Shown here: piece by piece, positions 15,992 through 24,368 of the stretch | Numbering within the stretch: the first letter of the stretch is position 1 | Layout: each line of letters opens with the position of its first letter | From: Bradyrhizobium sp. NAS96.2 | GTDB lineage: Bacteria > Pseudomonadota > Alphaproteobacteria > Rhizobiales > Xanthobacteraceae | Direction: 5' to 3' | DNA length: 36,025 bases | Assembly: GCF_001908235.1 (NCBI RefSeq) | Contig: NZ_LGHK01000180.1 | Span: 1-36,025 of the forward strand | Notes under the pieces: generated by a model | Database searches by the model: none | Told to the model about the DNA's origin: nothing | What the model saw: the letters and a program-made list of their open reading frames with translations, nothing else | Position numbers and translations under genes: made by a program

Positions 15992-16757
15992 GGCGCGCGC
16001 CGAGGAAGAATTCGATATTGCCGTCGCCGCCCGATATCGATGACGGAAACACCTCGATGTCGGTGCAGCCGAGCGAAGCGGCGAAGGCGGCGATATCGTC
16101 GCAGATCTCCTGGTGCACCATCGCATTGCGGATGACGCCGCGCTTGGAGTGCTTGCGGGCCGCCTCGAACTGCGGCTTGATCAACGCCAGCAGATGCATC
16201 GGGGCCGCCGCCAGCGACAGCGCCACCGGCAGCACCAGCTTCAGCGAGATGAAGCTGACATCGATCACGACGATATCGGGCCGCGCCGGCAGTCGCTTGC
16301 CCTCGTAGTTCCTGATGTCGGTCTCCTCCATGGAGACGATCTTCGGATGGCCCTGCAGCGAGGGATGCAGCTGGCCGTGGCCGACATCGATGGCGAACAC
16401 GAGGCTCGCGCCATTGGCGAGCAGCACCTCCGTGAAGCCGCCGGTCGAGGCGCCGACATCGAGGCAGACATGGCCCTCGACCTCGATCGGATAATGCTCG
16501 ATCGCGCCGGCGAGCTTGACGCCGCCGCGCGAGACATAGGGATGCGCCGGCTCGGCCGTGAGTGCGGCGCCGGGGGCGACGATCTCGGATGCCTTCGCGA
16601 TCGGCCTGCCGTCGGCGGTGACGAGGCCGGCGTCGATTGCGGCGCGCGCCCGCGCCCGGCTTTCGAACAGGCCGCGCTCGACCAGCAGCACGTCGATGCG
16701 CTTGCCGGCGGATGCGCTGTTGTCGTTGTCGCCCGCCTTGGTCACTTGCTTGCTCAC
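15984..16757 (-). CDS. tlyA: TlyA-family rRNA 2'-O-methyltransferase
   Basis: A 257-aa protein with an N-terminal S4 RNA-binding domain (about 20-80, RIDVLLVERGLFESRARARA) and an FtsJ-like SAM domain (from about 84: LDVGASTGGFTEVLL, IDVGHGQLH, DVSFISLKLVLP, LIKPQFEA). TlyA methylates the 2'-OH of rRNA cytidines in several bacteria; the older name hemolysin reflects phenotype, not activity. The start is GTG 16757, located inside a 12-bp tandem repeat. Its stop overlaps the next methyltransferase start by 8 nt. With dxs and xseB upstream this is a familiar alphaproteobacterial gene group. Confidence 0.93.
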   Translation of the reverse strand: MSKQVTKAGDNDNSASAGKRIDVLLVERGLFESRARARAAIDAGLVTADGRPIAKASEIVAPGAALTAEPAHPYVSRGGVKLAGAIEHYPIEVEGHVCLDVGASTGGFTEVLLANGASLVFAIDVGHGQLHPSLQGHPKIVSMEETDIRNYEGKRLPARPDIVVIDVSFISLKLVLPVALSLAAAPMHLLALIKPQFEAARKHSKRGVIRNAMVHQEICDDIAAFAASLGCTDIEVFPSSISGGDGNIEFFLGARRG

Positions 16758-16783
16758 TTACTTGCTCACTTGCCTACTCACTT
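16736..16783. repeat. four 12-bp tandem repeats at the ndt-tlyA junction
   Basis: Minus-strand units: AAGTGAGTAGGC (16772-16783), AAGTGAGCAAGT (16760-16771), AAGTGAGCAAGC (16748-16759), AAGTGACCAAGG (16736-16747). The first contains the stop codon of the deoxyribosyltransferase gene; the third contains the GTG start of tlyA and the fourth encodes its next codons. The unit length is a multiple of three, so copy number can change without changing frame. Confidence 0.85.
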
Positions 16784-17341
16784 GGCGCTCTGCCGGCGCT
16801 GCGCGGCGGCGAGCCGCACGCAGGCCTCGAAGGAGGTGAGGTCGTGCCAGAGGTCGGTCGCCGGCTCCCGCGGTGTCACCAGCGGGCTGCCGTGCAAATC
16901 GAGCGCGTGCATCATCATCAGATTGTCGGGCAATCCAAACTCTTCCACCGTCAGCCCCTCCGCGTCGATCAGGCGTCCGTCGGATGCCGGCACGACCTCG
17001 CTCAGCCGCGCCACGCGATTGGCGTAGGACGTGGGATCGTTCGAATAGGCGAGGCACAGTTTGCCGCGTCCCGCCATGTAGCCGAGTTCGTAGACCGTGC
17101 CTGCGTCGGCACTGGGGCCGCGAAACGGCGTCAAATTGGCGATGATGGCGTCGGCCGACTCCATCATCGCCTCGTTGCTCTTGAAGATGGTGAGCGAAGC
17201 GCCGGCGACGGTGGGATTGATGCTGTTGTCGAGCGGGTACAGCCCGGTCAGCCCGTGATAGGCGCAAATCTCCGCCTTGCGGCGGCCGATCTCCACGGCA
17301 TCCGGCAGGAACACGTCAGGACCTGCCAGATAGATTTTCAT
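16778..17341 (-). CDS. nucleoside 2-deoxyribosyltransferase
   Basis: A 187-aa member of the nucleoside 2-deoxyribosyltransferase fold. N-terminal MKIYLAGPDVF is the nucleotide-binding strand and loop. FRGPSADAGTVYELGYMAG (about 93-111) carries the Asp and Glu of the active site, Glu being the usual nucleophile. DSINPT and the MESADAIIANL segment are typical. These enzymes swap bases between 2'-deoxyribonucleosides or hydrolyse deoxynucleoside phosphates; which applies here is unclear. It sits between dxs and tlyA on the same strand, 159 bp after dxs, and its stop codon lies in the tandem repeat shared with tlyA. Confidence 0.88.
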   Translation of the reverse strand: MKIYLAGPDVFLPDAVEIGRRKAEICAYHGLTGLYPLDNSINPTVAGASLTIFKSNEAMMESADAIIANLTPFRGPSADAGTVYELGYMAGRGKLCLAYSNDPTSYANRVARLSEVVPASDGRLIDAEGLTVEEFGLPDNLMMMHALDLHGSPLVTPREPATDLWHDLTSFEACVRLAAAQRRQSAK

Positions 17342-17370
17342 GGACTTGCCCAGGACAAGATCGACTTGAA

Positions 17371-17491
17371 ACCTCTCCCATTGGGAGAGGTTGCGCCGGA
17401 GGCGCGGGTGAGGGGTTATGCACTTTCATGGGACCTCACCCCCTCACCTGGATCGCTCGCGCGATCCGACCTCTCCCCGGTGGGGAGAGGT
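17371..17491. repeat. palindrome-rich intergenic repeat element
   Basis: 121 bp made of stacked inverted repeats: ACCTCTCCCA/TGGGAGAGGT (17371-17391), GGTGAGGGG/CCCCTCACC (about 17408-17451), GGATCGC/GCGATCC (about 17450-17467), and ACCTCTCCCC/GGGGAGAGGT (17469-17491). It lies between dxs and the deoxyribosyltransferase gene and resembles REP-like elements dispersed in Bradyrhizobium and relatives (from memory). It may attenuate transcription between the two genes. Confidence 0.75.
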
Positions 17492-17500
17492 GGAAGGCGA

Positions 17501-19429
17501 CTAAGCGAGCTTGACGGTCTCGGTCTTGTAGTCCTTGCCGAGGGTTTCGAACACCTTGGCAACGATGCTCTTGGCGTCGAGACCGGCGCGGGCATACATC
17601 GCCGCCGGCGAGTCGTGATCGAGGAACACGTCGGGCAGGATCATCGAGCGGAACTTGAGCATGCCGCTGTCCAGCATCGCATTGTCGGACAGGAACTGCA
17701 TGACGTGTGAGCCGAAGCCGCCGATCGAGCCTTCCTCGATCGTGATCAGGATCTCGTGGTCGCGGGCGAGCTTCATGATCATCTCTTCGTCGAGCGGCTT
17801 CATGAAGCGCGCGTCGGCGATGGTGGCGGAGAGGCCGTGGGCGGCGAGCTCGTCGGCCGCCTTCTCGCACTCGGCGAGGCGGGTGCCGAACGACAGCAGC
17901 GCGACCTTCTTGCCCTCGCGGATGATGCGGCCCTTGCCGATCGGCAGGGCAACACCGACTTCCGGCATCTCGACGCCGCGGCCTTCGCCGCGCGGATAGC
18001 GCAGCGCGCTCGGACGATCGTTGATTGCGACCTGGGTCGCCACCATGTGGACCATTTCCGCTTCGTCGGAGGCGGCCATGATCACCATGTTCGGCAGACA
18101 GCCGAGATAGGCGTTGTCGAACGATCCGGCATGGGTCGCGCCGTCGGCGCCGACCAGGCCGGCGCGATCGATCGCGAAGCGGACCGGAAGGCTCTGGATC
18201 GCGACGTCGTGGACCACCTGGTCATAGCCGCGCTGCAGGAAGGTCGAATAGATCGCGCAGAACGGCTTGTAGCCTTCGGTGGCAAGGCCCGCGGCGAAGG
18301 TCACCGCGTGCTGCTCGGCGATGCCGACGTCGAAGGTGCGGTCCGGGAACGCCTTGTTGAAGATGTCGACGCCGGTGCCCGACGGCATCGCCGCGGTGAT
18401 GGCGACGATCTTGTCGTCCTTCTGCGCTTCCTTGACGAGGCTCTGGCCGAACACGTTCTGGTAGGCCGGCGCATTCGGCTTGGCCTTGGCCTGGGTGCCG
18501 GTCGCGACGTCGAACTTGACGACGGCGTGGTACTTGTCGGCGGAAGCCTCGGCCGGACCGTAGCCCTTGCCCTTCTGGGTCACGACGTGGACCAGGATCG
18601 GCCCGGTCTCCATGTCGCGAACGTTCTTCAGCACCGGCAGCAGATGGTCGAGATTGTGACCGTCGATCGGGCCGACATAGTAGAAGCCGAGTTCCTCGAA
18701 CAGCGTGCCGCCGTCCATCATGAAGCCGCGGGAATATTCCTCGACGCGGTTGGCGCGGTTGGCGAGGATCTTCGGAAGGCGCTTGTTGATCTGCTTGGCA
18801 GCCTCGCGCAGCGAGCGGTAGGTCTTGCCGGAGTAGAGCCGCGACAGATAGGCGCTCATCGCGCCGACCGGCGGCGCGATCGACATGTCGTTGTCGTTGA
18901 GGATCACGATCAGGCGCGAATTCATCGCGCCGGCGTTGTTCATGGCCTCATAGGCCATGCCCGCCGACATCGCGCCGTCACCGATCACGGCGATAACGTT
19001 GTTCTTGCCGCCGGAGAGGTCGCGCGCCACGGCCATGCCGAGGCCGGCCGAAATCGAGGTCGAGGAGTGCGCGGCGCCGAACGGATCGTAGTCGCTCTCG
19101 GTGCGCTTGGTGAAGCCGGAGAGGCCACCGCCGGTGCGCAGGGTGCGGATCCGGTCGCGGCGACCGGTCAGGATCTTGTGCGGATAGGCCTGGTGGCCGA
19201 CGTCCCAGATCAGGCGGTCGCGCGGGGTGTCGAAGATGTAGTGGATGGCGGTGGTCAGTTCGACCACGCCGAGGCCGGCGCCGAAATGGCCGCCGGTCAC
19301 CGACACGGCGTCGATGGTTTCCTGGCGGAGCTCGTCGGCAACCTGCCGCACCTGCTCGACCTTCAGCTTGCGCAGGTCATCGGGCGTGTGAATAGTGTCA
19401 AGAAGCGGCGTTTTACTAAATGTGGTCAC
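17501..19429 (-). CDS. dxs: 1-deoxy-D-xylulose-5-phosphate synthase
   Basis: A 642-aa thiamine-diphosphate enzyme joining pyruvate and glyceraldehyde 3-phosphate, the first committed step of the MEP isoprenoid pathway; its product also feeds thiamine and B6 synthesis. Landmarks: TGGHFGAGLG with active-site His48, WDVGHQAYPHKILTGRRD (about 76-93), the ThDP/Mg motif GDGAMSAGMAYEAMNNAG (150 on), the catalytic Glu in VGIAEQHAV, and RAGLVGADGATHAG. I place the start at GTG 19429 (VTTFSKTPLLDT), preceded by GGAAA; frame extending to 19492 is not family-like. It is 545 bp downstream of xseB. Sequence shows no regulatory element I can name. Confidence 0.96.
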   Translation of the reverse strand: MTTFSKTPLLDTIHTPDDLRKLKVEQVRQVADELRQETIDAVSVTGGHFGAGLGVVELTTAIHYIFDTPRDRLIWDVGHQAYPHKILTGRRDRIRTLRTGGGLSGFTKRTESDYDPFGAAHSSTSISAGLGMAVARDLSGGKNNVIAVIGDGAMSAGMAYEAMNNAGAMNSRLIVILNDNDMSIAPPVGAMSAYLSRLYSGKTYRSLREAAKQINKRLPKILANRANRVEEYSRGFMMDGGTLFEELGFYYVGPIDGHNLDHLLPVLKNVRDMETGPILVHVVTQKGKGYGPAEASADKYHAVVKFDVATGTQAKAKPNAPAYQNVFGQSLVKEAQKDDKIVAITAAMPSGTGVDIFNKAFPDRTFDVGIAEQHAVTFAAGLATEGYKPFCAIYSTFLQRGYDQVVHDVAIQSLPVRFAIDRAGLVGADGATHAGSFDNAYLGCLPNMVIMAASDEAEMVHMVATQVAINDRPSALRYPRGEGRGVEMPEVGVALPIGKGRIIREGKKVALLSFGTRLAECEKAADELAAHGLSATIADARFMKPLDEEMIMKLARDHEILITIEEGSIGGFGSHVMQFLSDNAMLDSGMLKFRSMILPDVFLDHDSPAAMYARAGLDAKSIVAKVFETLGKDYKTETVKLA

Positions 19430-19974
19430 AGCGAATTTCCAATTTTTGCCTGTCGGAACGAACCGCCCGACGCGAGATGGGTTGGCGCGCACATCGCGCA
19501 GCGAAAGCCAGACACTGGGTGCCGCCCCGGCAGACCGTGCCTGGTTGTAAGCCTAGATTCACTCCGGATTGGACCACGTGATACGCATCACCTTGGTCGC
19601 TCTTCACCCGTCCCGGTTCAGTTTTGTCGAACCATTTGAGATGCATGCCGCCCGAAAACTTCGGGCCGCCCGTCACTCTCAAATGCCCATAGAACTGGAA
19701 GCATTACACCAAAGCCGTAACCAAAGCCAACCCGATAGGCGGCGCAGGGTTCCTATGCGCCGTCTTGAAAAACCTAGACTTTTCAATGGTTGGCACCCGG
19801 CGCGGGTTCCAATTTGGCCATTTTAGCGGCAACCGGCCGGTCCGGAACGGCCCGATTCGCGGCCGTGCCGGGTCGCCGTGATCACCCCGCGGCGTGATCG
19901 ATCAATGGAAATACGCAGCAACAATTGCCCGCGGCGGCGGACATCCTGTCGCAGGGTCGCGGCGGTCGGCGGCG
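19430..19974. other. 545-bp gap between xseB and dxs, no gene seen
   Basis: xseB and dxs are usually close, so this long spacer is unusual. It contains small inverted repeats on the dxs leader side: GGCGCA/TGCGCC (19741-19761) and TTGAAAA/TTTTCAA (19765-19786). I found no convincing protein, tRNA or promoter. Confidence 0.5.
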
Positions 19975-20226
19975 TTACTGCACGTCGAGCGGTTCGGTCC
20001 CGGATGCCTGGCCCGAGGCGTCAGTGGTGATCTTGTCGACGCGGGCTTCGGCCTGGCGCAGCAATTCCTCGCAGCGCCGCTTCAATGCCTCGCCGCGCTC
20101 GTAGATCGCGACCGATTCCTCAAGCGGGACCTTGCCGTCCTCGAGCCGCTTGACGATAGATTCGAGTTCCTCGATCGCGCGTTCAAAGGACAGCTTCTTG
20201 ACGTCGGCTTGAGTGTTTTCGGCCAT
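19975..20226 (-). CDS. xseB: exodeoxyribonuclease VII small subunit
   Basis: An 83-aa helical protein matching XseB: FERAIEELESIVKRLEDGKVPLEESVAIYERGEALKRRCEELL (about 14-56). Several small subunits bind the XseA catalytic subunit to form the single-strand exonuclease VII. ATG 20226 is used because upstream frame to 20361 has no homology pattern. The C-terminal ~20 residues (TTDASGQASGTEPLDVQ) are a low-complexity tail. xseA is not in the window. Confidence 0.92.
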   Translation of the reverse strand: MAENTQADVKKLSFERAIEELESIVKRLEDGKVPLEESVAIYERGEALKRRCEELLRQAEARVDKITTDASGQASGTEPLDVQ

Positions 20227-20353
20227 TCTTGCGTTCCCGATTGCGTGGATCAGATCGCAACCTGATCTTGTCGTCCAAACATGACCTGTCGCAGGCCATG
20301 CTTGCCCCGGCGCAGAATCAATCGAATTTTTGCGGGCGTATTGTGGCGGGGAT

Positions 20354-21280
20354 TTAGGCACCCATCAATGCGGTGACGTGAGATGCCACCGACTCTTTCA
20401 GGCCCTCGAGGTCATAGCCGCCCTCCAGAACGGAGACGACGCGGCCGCCGGCGCTCTTGTCGGCGAGGTCCATCAGCTTGCGCGTGACCCAGCCGAAATC
20501 CTCGCCCGTCAGGTTGATCGAGGCCAAGGGATCGCGGTGATGGGCGTCGAAGCCCGCCGAGATGACGACGAGTTCGGGAGAAAACTTCTCGAGCTGCGGC
20601 AGGATCAGGTTTTCGAAAGCGGAGCGGAATTTGGCGCCGCCGTCGCCGGACGCGAGCGGCGCGTTGACGACGGTGTCGTGCTCGCCGCGTTCGCCGGCGG
20701 CTCCGGTGCCCGGGAACAGCGGCATCTGATGCGTCGAGCAGTACATCACGGTCGGGTCGGCCCAGAAGATGTCCTGCGTGCCGTTGCCGTGATGGACGTC
20801 GAAATCGATGATCGCGGCGCGCTTGATGCCGTATTTGCGCTGCGCGTGGCGCGCGGCGATCGCGACATTGTCGAAGAAGCAGAAGCCCATCGGCGTCGAT
20901 TTCTCGGCGTGATGCCCGGGCGGGCGCACCGCGACGAAGGCGTTGTGGTGCTTGCCCTCCATGACCGCATCGGTGGCGGCCACCGCGCCGCCGACGCCGC
21001 GCATCACGGCTTCCCAGGTGCCCGGCGACATCGAGGTGTCGCCGTCGATATAGATCATGCCCGAGGTCGGCGCGATGTGGCGCAGTTCGCCGACATAGTG
21101 CTCGCCATGGCAGAGCAGCACGGTGTCGAGGTCGCCTTCCGGCGCGAGGTCGCGCACCAGCGCCTTGAAGCGGTCTTCGCCGAGCACCTCGGCAACCGCG
21201 CGCAGCCGGTCGGGGCGTTCGGGATGTCCGGGTGGGGTCAGGTGATCGAGGCAGGCGGTGTGCGTCAGAAACAGTGTCAT
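20354..21280 (-). CDS. histone deacetylase family protein (HDAC/AcuC-like amidohydrolase)
   Basis: A 308-aa zinc amidohydrolase of the arginase/deacetylase fold. Active-site elements: RPPGHHAE (119-126) with the His-His pair, Zn ligands in DFDVHHGNGT (Asp161, His163), the third ligand Asp in SAGFDAHHRDP, and the glycine motif LEGGYD near the end. Bacterial members remove acetyl groups from polyamines, lysines or small amides; the actual substrate is unknown. PPGHPERPDR near the N-terminus is the usual loop. It is the first gene of the minus-strand group, 127 bp upstream of xseB. Confidence 0.92.
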   Translation of the reverse strand: MTLFLTHTACLDHLTPPGHPERPDRLRAVAEVLGEDRFKALVRDLAPEGDLDTVLLCHGEHYVGELRHIAPTSGMIYIDGDTSMSPGTWEAVMRGVGGAVAATDAVMEGKHHNAFVAVRPPGHHAEKSTPMGFCFFDNVAIAARHAQRKYGIKRAAIIDFDVHHGNGTQDIFWADPTVMYCSTHQMPLFPGTGAAGERGEHDTVVNAPLASGDGGAKFRSAFENLILPQLEKFSPELVVISAGFDAHHRDPLASINLTGEDFGWVTRKLMDLADKSAGGRVVSVLEGGYDLEGLKESVASHVTALMGA

Positions 21281-21315
21281 GCAAATTCCCGGCGCAATGG
21301 ACGCGCGTGCGAGGA

Positions 21316-21359
21316 CACATGATCCAGAAAAGTGCGCAGCGGTTTTCCGGACGAGATCA
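21316..21359. repeat. short palindromic repeat (CATGATC...GATCATG)
   Basis: Outer arms CATGATC (21316-21322) and GATCATG (21353-21359), with inner CCAGAAAA/TTTTCCGG pairing. It is just upstream of the deacetylase start and looks like a small dispersed element of Bradyrhizobium relatives (from memory). Confidence 0.6.
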
Positions 21360-21469
21360 TGCGCGAACTGTCCCTAATGTAGGCGGTTACCGGTCCACCG
21401 AAAAGGCCCCGCATTGGCCTGGTCCTCACCTTTTCGGGACAGCGGCCGCTGGAGAAGGTCCGACTCCTT

Positions 21470-21597
21470 CCCCGTCATTGCGAGCCAACGGGTCGCGCGA
21501 ATGCGCGCCCGATGACAAGCTCCGCGAAGCAATCCATCCTTCCGCGCAAGCTGAAGGATGGATTGCTTCGTCGCTATCGCCCCTCGCAATGACGGGG
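21470..21597. repeat. 128-bp nested inverted-repeat element
   Basis: Outer arms CCCCGTCATTGCGAG (21470-21484) and CTCGCAATGACGGGG (21583-21597) are perfect 15-bp complements. Inner arms CGAAGCAATCCATCCTTC (21525-21542) and GAAGGATGGATTGCTTCG (21553-21570) are perfect 18-bp complements with a 10-nt loop. It is MITE- or REP-like, with no coding capacity. Confidence 0.85.
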
Positions 21598-21627
21598 AGA
21601 CACGGATGTTCCAGCCGCGCACTTCGC

Positions 21628-23298
21628 TCAGTTGATCCGCTCGATCCGCTTGCCGGCCGCCGGGCCGACCGGGCTGTTGGCCTTGAAGTAGGCATAGAGC
21701 GCATCGACGTCGTAGATGCCGAACTGCTGCGCGGTCCCTTCCTTGAACACCGTGAAGCCGTCGCCGCCTTCGGCGAGATAGTTGTTGACGGTGACGCGGT
21801 AGCTCGCGGCCGGGTCGATCGGCTTGCCGTCGAGCGACATCCGCGCCGCGATGATGCGCGCGCCATCACCCTTGCTCGCATCCCATGCATAGGCAAAGCC
21901 CTTCGAGACCTGCAGGGCGCGCGGCCGCTTCGGGTCGGCCCATTGCTGCTCCAGCACGTCCTTGAGCTGCTTGCCGGTCAGCGTCATCGTCACCAGCTGG
22001 TTGCGGAACGGCTGGCTTGCGAAGATGTCGGCATAGGTGACCGCACCGTCCTCGCGCTTGACGATGTCGGTGCGCACGCCGCCCGGATTGGTGAAGGCGA
22101 TCACGGCGCCGCCATTCAGCTCCGAAGCGGTCGCAGCGAGCTGCGCGTCGGCGACGATATCGCCGAGTACGCTTTCGCCGGCCTCCCCGGGCGTACGCGA
22201 CAACGTCTCCGTGACCGAACCCGCCGCGCGGTTGGCGATCGGCGCGGCCAGCCGGTCATAGGATTCCAGCAGCGCGCTCTGCTCGGGATCCTTGGGGGTG
22301 CCGCCGATCTTCACGATGGTGTTGTCGGCCTTGGCGCTGATCACATCGTGGGTTTTCGGATCGAGCTGCAGATCGATCGCAGTGACCAGCATGCCGTATT
22401 TGTCGCCTGACGTGACGAGCCGTCCGTCGATCTCGCAGACATAGGCCTGGTGGGTATGGCCGGAGATCACGACGTCGACCGCGCGATCGAACTTCTTGAC
22501 GATGTCGACGATCGGCCCGGAGATCCCGGGGCATTCATTATAGTCGCCGGTCGGAAAGCCGCCTTCGTGGATCAAGACCACGATCGCCCCGACGCCCTTC
22601 GCCTTCAGCTCGGGGACCAGCGCATTGACGGTGTCGGCCTCATCGCGGAAGTCGAGGCTCGCGACGCCGGCCGGCGACACCAGGTTCGGGGTGTTCTTCA
22701 GCGTCAGGCCGATGAAGGCCACCGGAATGCCGTCGAATTCCTTGGTCTCGTAGGGCGGAAAAACGGTCTTGCCGGTGGTCTTGTCGAAGGTGCTCGCCGC
22801 CAGATAATGGAATTTCGCGCCGGTGAAGGGATGCGGCCCGTGGCATTTGTCGACCGGGTGGCAACCGCCATTCTGCATCCGCAGCAGCTCGTCCTTGCCC
22901 TCGTCGAATTCATGATTGCCGACCGAGGAGATCGCAAGCCCCATCATCGAGAGCGACTCGATGGTAGGCTCGTCATGAAACATCGCCGACAGGAACGGGC
23001 TCGCGCCGATCAGGTCGCCGGCCGCGACGAAGATGTTGTTCTTGTGTCCTGCGCGCAGCTGCTTGACGACGGTGGCGACCCGCTCGGAACCACCGGCGGG
23101 CACCATGATCTTCTTGGTCGCATCAGCGGGATCGGTGATGCGGATGCCGCCTGGCGGCGGCCGCAGATAGCCGTGGAAATCGTTGATCGCGAGAATGCGC
23201 AAGTCGACCGGCGCGGCGCCCTGCGCCAGGCAAGGGCCAGTTGCGGCGAGGCCAAGCGCGAAGACCGCGGCGGGGGGCGTGAGGCGAGGCTGTCTCAT
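21628..23298 (-). CDS. bifunctional metallophosphatase/5'-nucleotidase, secreted
   Basis: A 556-aa exported protein. ATG 23298 opens a signal peptide (MRQPRLTPPAAVFALGLAAT, cleavage near CLAQG). The N-terminal metallophosphoesterase domain has the di-metal motifs: AINDFHGYL, AAGDLIGASPFLS, GNHEFDEG, and ISGHTHQAYVC. The C-terminal 5'-nucleotidase domain (about 330-540) has NPGGVRTD and the substrate region NYLAEGGDGFTVF. The family dephosphorylates nucleotides or UDP-sugars in the periplasm for phosphate and nucleoside scavenging. Two cysteines in the GGCHPVDKCHGPHPF loop may form a disulphide. It is monocistronic. Confidence 0.93.
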   Translation of the reverse strand: MRQPRLTPPAAVFALGLAATGPCLAQGAAPVDLRILAINDFHGYLRPPPGGIRITDPADATKKIMVPAGGSERVATVVKQLRAGHKNNIFVAAGDLIGASPFLSAMFHDEPTIESLSMMGLAISSVGNHEFDEGKDELLRMQNGGCHPVDKCHGPHPFTGAKFHYLAASTFDKTTGKTVFPPYETKEFDGIPVAFIGLTLKNTPNLVSPAGVASLDFRDEADTVNALVPELKAKGVGAIVVLIHEGGFPTGDYNECPGISGPIVDIVKKFDRAVDVVISGHTHQAYVCEIDGRLVTSGDKYGMLVTAIDLQLDPKTHDVISAKADNTIVKIGGTPKDPEQSALLESYDRLAAPIANRAAGSVTETLSRTPGEAGESVLGDIVADAQLAATASELNGGAVIAFTNPGGVRTDIVKREDGAVTYADIFASQPFRNQLVTMTLTGKQLKDVLEQQWADPKRPRALQVSKGFAYAWDASKGDGARIIAARMSLDGKPIDPAASYRVTVNNYLAEGGDGFTVFKEGTAQQFGIYDVDALYAYFKANSPVGPAAGKRIERIN

Positions 23299-23392
23299 GA
23301 CCTGTCCAAGGCTTACATAATCATGGAACACACGATCATGGCGCGACGCCACTACAATTTTGCGACGCTTCGTTTCAATCCCGACGCTTCGT

Positions 23393-24154
23393 TCAATCTT
23401 TGGGGCGTGCCATGAACGCCTTGAAGGCGGCGATCGCTTCCTTGGAGCGCATTCGTTCGCTGAACAAATGGTTCTCCTGCTCGATGCGGCGGGTGACGTC
23501 CTCCGGCGGCAGCCGGATCAGGCGCCGCGAGGTCGCAACTGCCTCCGCCGGCAGCGCGCAGATCTCGCGCGCGACCTTATGCGCCTCGACCTCGGCATGT
23601 CCCGGCGCCACCACGGTGTTGACGAAACCGGCGACGCGGGCATCGTCGGCCGACATGGTGCGGCCCATCACCAGCATCGCGAAGGCGCGCTGGTGGCCCA
23701 TCATGCGCGGCATCAACAGGCTGGAGGCGCCTTCCGGCACCAGGCCGAAATTGGAGAACGGCGTCGAGAACAGGGCGGTCTTGCTGGCCAGCACATAGTC
23801 GCAGTGAAACAGCATCGTGGTGCCGATGCCCATCGCGACGCCGTCGACGGCGGCGATGATCGGCTTCACATTGTGGGCCAATGAATACAGGAACTTGACG
23901 AGGTCGGAGGCGGGCGGCGCCTCGCCGGTCGAGGTGCCCTGCGCGAGCAAATCCTCGATGTCGTTGCCGGCGGTGAACACGCCGGAGCCGCCGGTGATGA
24001 TCAGGCAGCGGATCTTCGGATTGTTCTGCGCCTTGTCGATCGCGTCGCTGATCGCGCGAAACATCTCCTGGGTGATCGCGTTCTTCTTCTCGGGCCTGCG
24101 CAGCCGGATCACGCGTGTGGCGGCTTCGTCGGTGACTATGACATGCGCGGTCAT
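23393..24154 (-). CDS. crotonase-fold protein, probable delta3-delta2-enoyl-CoA isomerase
   Basis: A 253-aa crotonase-superfamily member. Oxyanion-hole segments are FTAGNDIEDL (60-69) and GVAMGIGTT (105-113). The two hydratase glutamates are missing: aligned positions are Thr113 and Phe133. Instead Glu141 lies in STPFSNFGLVPEGASS, the pattern of ECI2-type enoyl-CoA isomerases, where that glutamate is the base. I therefore favour isomerase over enoyl-CoA hydratase, the default label for the fold. It would shift double bonds during beta-oxidation of unsaturated acyl-CoAs. ATG 24154 is chosen over the adjacent TTG. The 214-bp gap to the next gene argues against one operon. Confidence 0.85.
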   Translation of the reverse strand: MTAHVIVTDEAATRVIRLRRPEKKNAITQEMFRAISDAIDKAQNNPKIRCLIITGGSGVFTAGNDIEDLLAQGTSTGEAPPASDLVKFLYSLAHNVKPIIAAVDGVAMGIGTTMLFHCDYVLASKTALFSTPFSNFGLVPEGASSLLMPRMMGHQRAFAMLVMGRTMSADDARVAGFVNTVVAPGHAEVEAHKVAREICALPAEAVATSRRLIRLPPEDVTRRIEQENHLFSERMRSKEAIAAFKAFMARPKD

Positions 24155-24368
24155 CAAGCGGTCCCAGGGTCGGCCGGCATCGTCGCCGGCGGCGTCGTAC
24201 CCGCCATCCTACATCATCCCGTGCAGGCCCCAAGTGTTCTGGATCGCTTTTCCCCGCAGCCGCGCATGAGAGCGGCGCAATGCAGTTAACCGGAATTTCG
24301 CGACCGGTCGCAATTCCGGGCGCCGGACGAGCAAGCCGGACCGGCGCCGTCGCGTGCCTCCACCGCGC

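Larger units (their letters stand above)
21281..21627. other. intergenic region with two repeat elements
   Basis: 347 bp between the deacetylase gene start and the 5'-nucleotidase gene end. It contains palindromic elements at 21316-21359 and 21470-21597 and otherwise nothing I can support as a gene. Confidence 0.6.

Noticed and set aside
14780..16135. 451-codon plus-strand frame opposite the RNA methyltransferase and tlyA
   Set aside because: Shadow frame, low complexity; both minus-strand genes have complete catalytic motifs.
17756..19639. 627-codon open frame opposite dxs
   Set aside because: Mirror of dxs codon bias; no ribosome site or recognisable protein.
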